From an uncultured Marinilabiliales bacterium (GTDB taxonomy: Bacteria > Bacteroidota > Bacteroidia > Bacteroidales > BM520), in NCBI GenBank assembly GCA_937877575.1, contig CALFIZ010000056.1:1-8262 (forward strand): a stretch of 8,262 nucleotides of DNA. Reading direction: 5' to 3'. Below the pieces are notes generated by a model. It saw nothing but the letters and a program-made list of their open reading frames with translations. It did no database searches and was not told the origin of the DNA. How positions within the stretch are numbered: the first letter of the stretch is position 1; every line of letters starts with the position of its first letter. A program made the translations under genes and the position numbers. This document shows positions 5,485 to 8,262 of the stretch, piece after piece.

Positions 5485-6857
5485 AATACACTATAGAAGA
5501 CATTCCTTCCATTTTGGAGGGTCAGAAGTCCTTTTTCAAAAAAGGGAATACAAAAGACATAGATTTTCGCATTAAGCAGCTCAAGAAACTGCTTGCCGCA
5601 ATGAAGAAATTCGAACAGCCGTTGTATGATGCACTATGGCACGACCTGCACAAAAGCGAGCCGGAGTCATACCTTTGCGAAACGAGCATAGTCACCGGTG
5701 AAATCCGTTCACACATCAAACATCTGCGCAAATGGGCAAAAACCGAACGTGTAACATCCCCTCTCACCCACATTCCGAGCAAAAGCCGCATCATCAAAGA
5801 ACCTCTTGGCAACACCCTGATTATTTCACCTTGGAATTATCCGGTAACACTGCTGTTGTGCCCGCTCATCGGAGCCATCAGCGCAGGATGCACAGCCGTA
5901 TTGAAACCATCGCCATACGTGCCGCAGATCTCCGATGTTCTCAGACAAATAGTCGAAGACACCTTCGACCCCGAATATGTGGCGCTGATTGAAGGTCACA
6001 GAGATGTAAACACAGCATTGCTGGAACAGAGATGGGACCTGATATTCTTTACCGGAAGTCCTAAGCTTGGCAAGACCGTGATGGCTGCCGCTGCAAAGAA
6101 CCTGACACCTGTTGTTTTGGAACTCGGCGGCAAAAGTCCGTGTATTGTGGACAAGGATGCCGACATAAAGAAGGCGGCAATACGCATCGCATGGGGGAAA
6201 ACTCTCAACAGCGGTCAAACCTGCATCGCACCGGATTATCTGATGCTGCATCGCGACATCAAGGAAGAGTTTGTCAATGAATTCAAGAAAGCCGTTGTCA
6301 AACTGCATGGCGAAGACACCCATAAAAGCCAGCACTTTGTAAGAATGGTCACTGACAAAGCTTTCAACCGTGTCATCGGATACCTGAAGGACGGCCATGT
6401 GATTGCAGGGGGGCATTATGACGCTTCCGACCGCTACATTGAACCGACTTTGCTCGATGATGTTGACCCTGATTCACCGGTTATGACCGACGAAATATTC
6501 GGTCCTATCTTCCCTATTATCGATTTCAGCTCCATTGACGAAGTCACAGATTTCATCACCGAAAGGGAAAAACCTTTGGCATTCTATTATTTCGGCAACC
6601 GCAGCAAAGGCTGGGATGTGCTTGGGAAGACAACCTCCGGCGGCGCATGCGTCAACGACACCATCATGCACTTTGCCAATGCCAAAATGCCTTTCGGCGG
6701 CGTAGGCAACTCCGGTATGGGACGCTATCACGGCAAGGACAGCTTTGAGGCTTTCACACACCACCGCTCAGTTATCGACACTCCAAACTGGATAGACCTG
6801 CCTTTCCGCTATATGCCATACAAATTCATCGGTCTTATGAAAAAAATATTAGGATAA
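5481..6857 (+). CDS. NAD(P)-dependent aldehyde dehydrogenase, class 3 / fatty aldehyde type
   Basis: A 458-residue aldehyde dehydrogenase that oxidises aldehydes to carboxylic acids. It shows the family elements in order: SPWNYP with Asn119 (oxyanion hole), VLKPS with Lys142, the FTGSP nucleotide motif at 190-194, LELGGKSP with general base Glu214, NSGQTCIAPDY with catalytic Cys248, and EIFGPI at 338-343. MPFGGVGNSGMGRYHGKD near the C-terminus and the short overall length, with no long N-terminal extension, point to the class 3 (ALDH3-like) group that acts on fatty or aromatic aldehydes. The start at 5481 is set by the ATGA overlap with the SDR stop and by family length. A longer frame opening at 5355 only reads the SDR gene out of frame. 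It is likely the partner of the SDR, taking on its aldehyde product. A membrane anchor is not evident; the C-terminus (YMPYKFIGLMKKILG) is amphipathic and basic. Confidence 0.92.
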   Translation: MKYTIEDIPSILEGQKSFFKKGNTKDIDFRIKQLKKLLAAMKKFEQPLYDALWHDLHKSEPESYLCETSIVTGEIRSHIKHLRKWAKTERVTSPLTHIPSKSRIIKEPLGNTLIISPWNYPVTLLLCPLIGAISAGCTAVLKPSPYVPQISDVLRQIVEDTFDPEYVALIEGHRDVNTALLEQRWDLIFFTGSPKLGKTVMAAAAKNLTPVVLELGGKSPCIVDKDADIKKAAIRIAWGKTLNSGQTCIAPDYLMLHRDIKEEFVNEFKKAVVKLHGEDTHKSQHFVRMVTDKAFNRVIGYLKDGHVIAGGHYDASDRYIEPTLLDDVDPDSPVMTDEIFGPIFPIIDFSSIDEVTDFITEREKPLAFYYFGNRSKGWDVLGKTTSGGACVNDTIMHFANAKMPFGGVGNSGMGRYHGKDSFEAFTHHRSVIDTPNWIDLPFRYMPYKFIGLMKKILG

Positions 6858-8262
6858 ATGCACAAACGTTTAATTTTATTATTGTTAGCTGCCATCACTT
6901 CATTCCAGGCAATAGCACAAACTGACTACTACGTTACAGACTTCGGGGCGGTGGATGACGGTATCTATCTGAATACAAGGATTATACAGTCGGCTATCGA
7001 TTTCGTGAGCGAAAATGGCGGCGGTCGCCTGATATTTCCTTCCGGCAAATACCTGACAGGTTCCATTTACTTGAAGTCAGATGTCACACTGCACCTCGAA
7101 CAGAATGCCGTTATCCTCGGTTCCACAAATCCTTTAGATTACGTGAAAGACCCTTACGTAAGATGGATGTCCCTGATTTTTTCCATAAAGCAGTACAACA
7201 TAGGGATAACAGGGACCGGAACCATTGACGGTCAGGGATTCACGACTGCATACAACCAGTGTGAAAATGTTCACAAGGGACTGTTCAACGACAATCTGAG
7301 GAACGACCGTCCGAACGAGACCAACCGGCCTGAGAACATTTATTTCAGGGAATGCACCAACGTCCTCGTGGAAGGCATAACACTGAAAGACCCCGCAAGC
7401 TGGAATCAGACCTACGACCGCTGCGTAAATGTAACCGTTCAGAACATCACAGTTGACAGCAAATCATACTGGAACAACGACGGCATCGACATAGTTGACT
7501 GCAACGGGGTAATAGTGCGAAACTGCGACATGGATGCGGCAGACGATGTTTTCTGTCTGAAATCGCACAACAAGGACTGTATCTGTCAGAACGTGGTAAT
7601 TGAAAACTGCAGGGGACGCTCAAGTGCCAACGGGCTGAAATTCGGAACCGTATCGCAAGGCGGGTTCAAGAACATAACCGTCAGAAACCTTGAGATTTAT
7701 GACACATACCGCAGCGCAATAACTTTGGCAGCCGTTGACGGCGGAATCATCGAAGACGTTGACATCGACGGAGTAAGAGCCATCAATACCGGCAACGCGA
7801 TTTATCTCCGTACCGGCAAGCGCAACAAGGATGAACGCATAGGCACAATGAACAATGTATTGATAAAAAACGTTTATGTTGAAGTACCGGCGACAAAGCC
7901 CGACAAAGGTTATGCTTATGAAGGTCCGGTTGAAGACCTCCCGAGAAACGTTTCTCCGGCAGGCATTGTGGGCATCGAAGACAGCCACATCAAAAATGTC
8001 ACGCTTGAAAACGTTGAAATCGTATATCCTGGCGGAAGCGACCCGAATTATGCCTACCGCGGCACCGACAAGGAATCACTGAAGTCTGTTCCGGAAATGG
8101 TTGCGTCTTATCCCGAATTCTCACAGTTCAAGGAACTGCCTGCATGGGGACTTTATATCCGTCATGCTGAAAACATAACTCTCAAGAATGTGACTTTCAC
8201 AGCCAAGGGAAAAGAGTACCGGCCGGCCATTGTCGCTGACGATGTAAGCGCCCTCAAACTTG
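6858..8262 (+). CDS. Secreted glycoside hydrolase family 28-type beta-helix protein (polygalacturonase-like), 3' partial
   Basis: The frame opens at ATG 6858, directly after the TAA of the aldehyde dehydrogenase gene, and runs 468 codons to the window edge. Residues 1-20 form a signal peptide (basic MHKR, hydrophobic ILLLLAAI, AIA cleavage site before Gln21), so the protein is exported to the periplasm or surface. The mature start DYYVTDFGAVDDGIYLNT is the usual opening of GH28 and pectate-lyase-like parallel beta-helices. YWNNDGIDIVDC (205-215) and AADDVFCLKS (227-236) match the Asp-bearing GH28 catalytic motifs NTD and DD. The third motif, normally GHG, reads NGLKFGT (258-264) without His. 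Short strand repeats of NITVRN / NVLIKN type continue. GH28 enzymes cleave galacturonan or rhamnogalacturonan; the variant third motif suggests a subgroup whose substrate I cannot name. The true C-terminus lies outside the window. Confidence 0.85.
   Translation, partial: MHKRLILLLLAAITSFQAIAQTDYYVTDFGAVDDGIYLNTRIIQSAIDFVSENGGGRLIFPSGKYLTGSIYLKSDVTLHLEQNAVILGSTNPLDYVKDPYVRWMSLIFSIKQYNIGITGTGTIDGQGFTTAYNQCENVHKGLFNDNLRNDRPNETNRPENIYFRECTNVLVEGITLKDPASWNQTYDRCVNVTVQNITVDSKSYWNNDGIDIVDCNGVIVRNCDMDAADDVFCLKSHNKDCICQNVVIENCRGRSSANGLKFGTVSQGGFKNITVRNLEIYDTYRSAITLAAVDGGIIEDVDIDGVRAINTGNAIYLRTGKRNKDERIGTMNNVLIKNVYVEVPATKPDKGYAYEGPVEDLPRNVSPAGIVGIEDSHIKNVTLENVEIVYPGGSDPNYAYRGTDKESLKSVPEMVASYPEFSQFKELPAWGLYIRHAENITLKNVTFTAKGKEYRPAIVADDVSALKL

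Noticed and set aside
5826..6416. Long minus-strand open frame of 196 codons
   Set aside because: It lies wholly opposite the well-supported aldehyde dehydrogenase gene and shows no recognisable domain.
7620..7988. Minus-strand open frame of 122 codons
   Set aside because: It is antisense to the GH28-type gene, which has a signal peptide and conserved motifs; it is a shadow frame.
1..8262. CRISPR array or tandem repeat
   Set aside because: No regularly spaced direct repeats were seen on reading through the window.

Overview
The window reads as a patchwork. The right two thirds (about 2690-8262) is ordinary gut or rumen Bacteroidales-type chromosome: roughly even base composition, weak or absent Shine-Dalgarno sites, TAnnTTTG-type promoter boxes, rubredoxins and a secreted GH28 pectin-type hydrolase. 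The left part (1-about 1747) is very AT-rich and looks like different DNA. It holds the end of a Listeria-Bacteroides-repeat (InlB-type) surface protein, the first 35 codons of a Ku DNA end-binding protein, a stop-dense stretch with no recognisable gene, a strong terminator, and the N-terminal and exonuclease part of a T4-like phage family B DNA polymerase. Several genes break off mid-domain (Ku at 366, the polymerase near 1747, pyruvate:ferredoxin oxidoreductase before about 2689). The region was therefore built by recombination, or the contig is a chimeric assembly. The sequence alone cannot decide between these.

Between the phage fragment and the chromosome lies the most interesting element (1800 to about 2700). 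Three short, overlapping genes encode a DUF3791-type protein, a DUF3990 protein with an ADP-ribosyltransferase-like motif pattern, and a second small protein. The compact layout resembles a toxin-antitoxin or defence module, but its function here is inferred.

After a 52-residue tail of pyruvate:ferredoxin oxidoreductase comes a 32-bp perfect palindrome. Next are two minus-strand rubredoxin-family genes (2972-3109 and 3182-3343), with a good Bacteroidetes promoter upstream and a terminator downstream. They are divergent from an L-threonine aldolase gene (3505-4548).

A further promoter-like box precedes an apparent operon. A short-chain dehydrogenase (4624-5484) overlaps by ATGA with a class 3-like aldehyde dehydrogenase (5481-6857). 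That gene is followed with no gap by a signal-peptide-bearing GH28 family protein that runs off the right edge (6858 onward). The first two enzymes could oxidise an alcohol to an acid through an aldehyde. How this relates to the secreted glycoside hydrolase is unknown.
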